Shown here piece after piece: positions 63,514 through 64,000 of a DNA stretch of 64,000 nucleotides (positions within the stretch are counted from its first letter, which is position 1; each line of letters opens with the position of its first letter). Source of the DNA: Larimichthys crocea (lineage: Eukaryota; Chordata; Actinopteri; Sciaenidae); contig NC_040018.1 of assembly GCF_000972845.2 (NCBI RefSeq), positions 17,698,444 to 17,762,443 of the forward strand. The letters run 5' to 3'. Below the pieces are notes generated by a model. That model searched no databases. It saw only the letters and a program-made list of their open reading frames with translations, and was not told the origin of the DNA. Made by a program: the position numbers and the translations under genes.

Positions 63514-64000
63514 CAGTGCCTTGCAAAAGTATTCACCCCTGTTGGCATTTTTTGTGTTCTGTTGCCTCACAACCTGGAATTAACATGGATTGTTTGAGGA
63601 TTTCCATCATTTAATTTATATAACATGCCAACAACTTTGAAGATGTTTTTTTTTGTTTTTTTTTTATGGTGAAGCAAACAACAAATAGGACAAAATAACA
63701 GAAAAAGTCAATGTGCATAACTATTCACCCCCCCCAATACTTTGTAGAGCCACCTTTTTGTGGCAATCACAGCTCCATGTCGCTTTGGATAAGTCTCTAT
63801 GAGCTTTCCACATCTTACCACTGGGATTTTTGCCCATTCCTCCTTGCAAAACTGCTCCAGACTGGGATTTTTGCCCATTCCTCCTTGCAAAACTGCTCCA
63901 GCTCCTTCGAGTTGGATGGTTTGCGCTTGTGAACAGTGATCTTTAAGTCTGATTTTCTACTGGATTGATGTCCGGGTTTTGACTAGGCCATTCCAACACA
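63514..64000 (-). mobile_element. Tc1/mariner transposon, 3' part of a copy running off the window
   Basis: The left end is CAGTGCCTTGCAAAAGTATTC preceded by TA (63512-63513), the known terminal repeat and TA target site of a widespread fish Tc1-like family. On the minus strand, codons between about 63890 and 63710 encode LEQFCKEEWAKIP, then RCGKLIETYPKRHGAVIATK, the end of the Tc1 transposase. Upstream codons in another frame, toward 64000, continue the same protein. The frame is broken by a 41-bp duplication (63820-63901), so this copy cannot make full-length transposase. The opposite end is outside the window. Confidence 0.85.

Larger units (their letters stand above)
51836..64000 (+). other. 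smyd3: smyd3 intron 1 (continues past the window)
   Basis: No further smyd3 exon is visible: I looked for the second MYND half (C-x-x-C with a Q-C-R and Y-C pattern) and did not find it. The intron is populated by transposable-element remnants (listed separately), six or more CA/TG microsatellites, and long stretches of unassigned AT-rich DNA, mainly 54.4-56.9 kb and 59.0-60.1 kb. Open frames in 60.1-60.9 kb are pyrimidine-rich low complexity. Confidence 0.7.

Overview
This is nuclear DNA from a bony fish, probably a spiny-rayed teleost. The protein-coding genes are split by many short GT-AG introns, the DNA is AT-rich with abundant (CA)n and (GATA)n runs, and the mobile elements (Tc1/mariner transposons, fragments of non-LTR retrotransposons, short inverted-repeat elements) are typical of teleosts. 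No prokaryotic features, CRISPR arrays or operons are present. I rebuilt the gene models by eye from splice sites, unbroken reading phase and remembered vertebrate orthologues. Four complete models keep an open frame through every exon.

Layout, left to right. 1-4352: no convincing gene, with a possible promoter or 5' exon near 3460-3830. 4353-10906 (+): gcfc2, a spliceosome-associated factor, 18 exons, 875 aa. 11694-12602 (-): a two-exon rhodopsin-class receptor with an almost absent second extracellular loop, tail-to-tail with gcfc2. 14645-22686 (-): sccpdh, a saccharopine dehydrogenase-like oxidoreductase, 12 exons, 427 aa. 24.4-28.6 kb (+): tfb2m, the mitochondrial transcription factor B2, 451 aa, divergent from sccpdh. 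32926-47360 (+): cnst (consortin), 12 coding exons, 820 aa, with one membrane segment near the C-terminus and a two-part PP1-docking signature. 51675-51835 (+): first coding exon of smyd3. The rest of the window (51836-64000) is its first intron, which is rich in repeats.

sccpdh, tfb2m, cnst and smyd3 are also neighbours in human (1q44), so this is an old gene neighbourhood. Here their order and orientation differ from human, and gcfc2 (human 2p12) lies beside them. The genes do not form one pathway: they act in splicing, signalling, lipid/redox metabolism, mitochondrial transcription, Golgi trafficking and lysine methylation.

The most useful observations are the receptor that lacks both conserved disulfide cysteines, the SILK plus RVxF pair in consortin, a three-copy inverted-repeat element family, a transposase fragment broken by an exact 41-bp tandem duplication, and a decayed Tc1-like copy carrying a nested retrotransposon tail. 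I saw nothing that amounts to a wholly new biological system.
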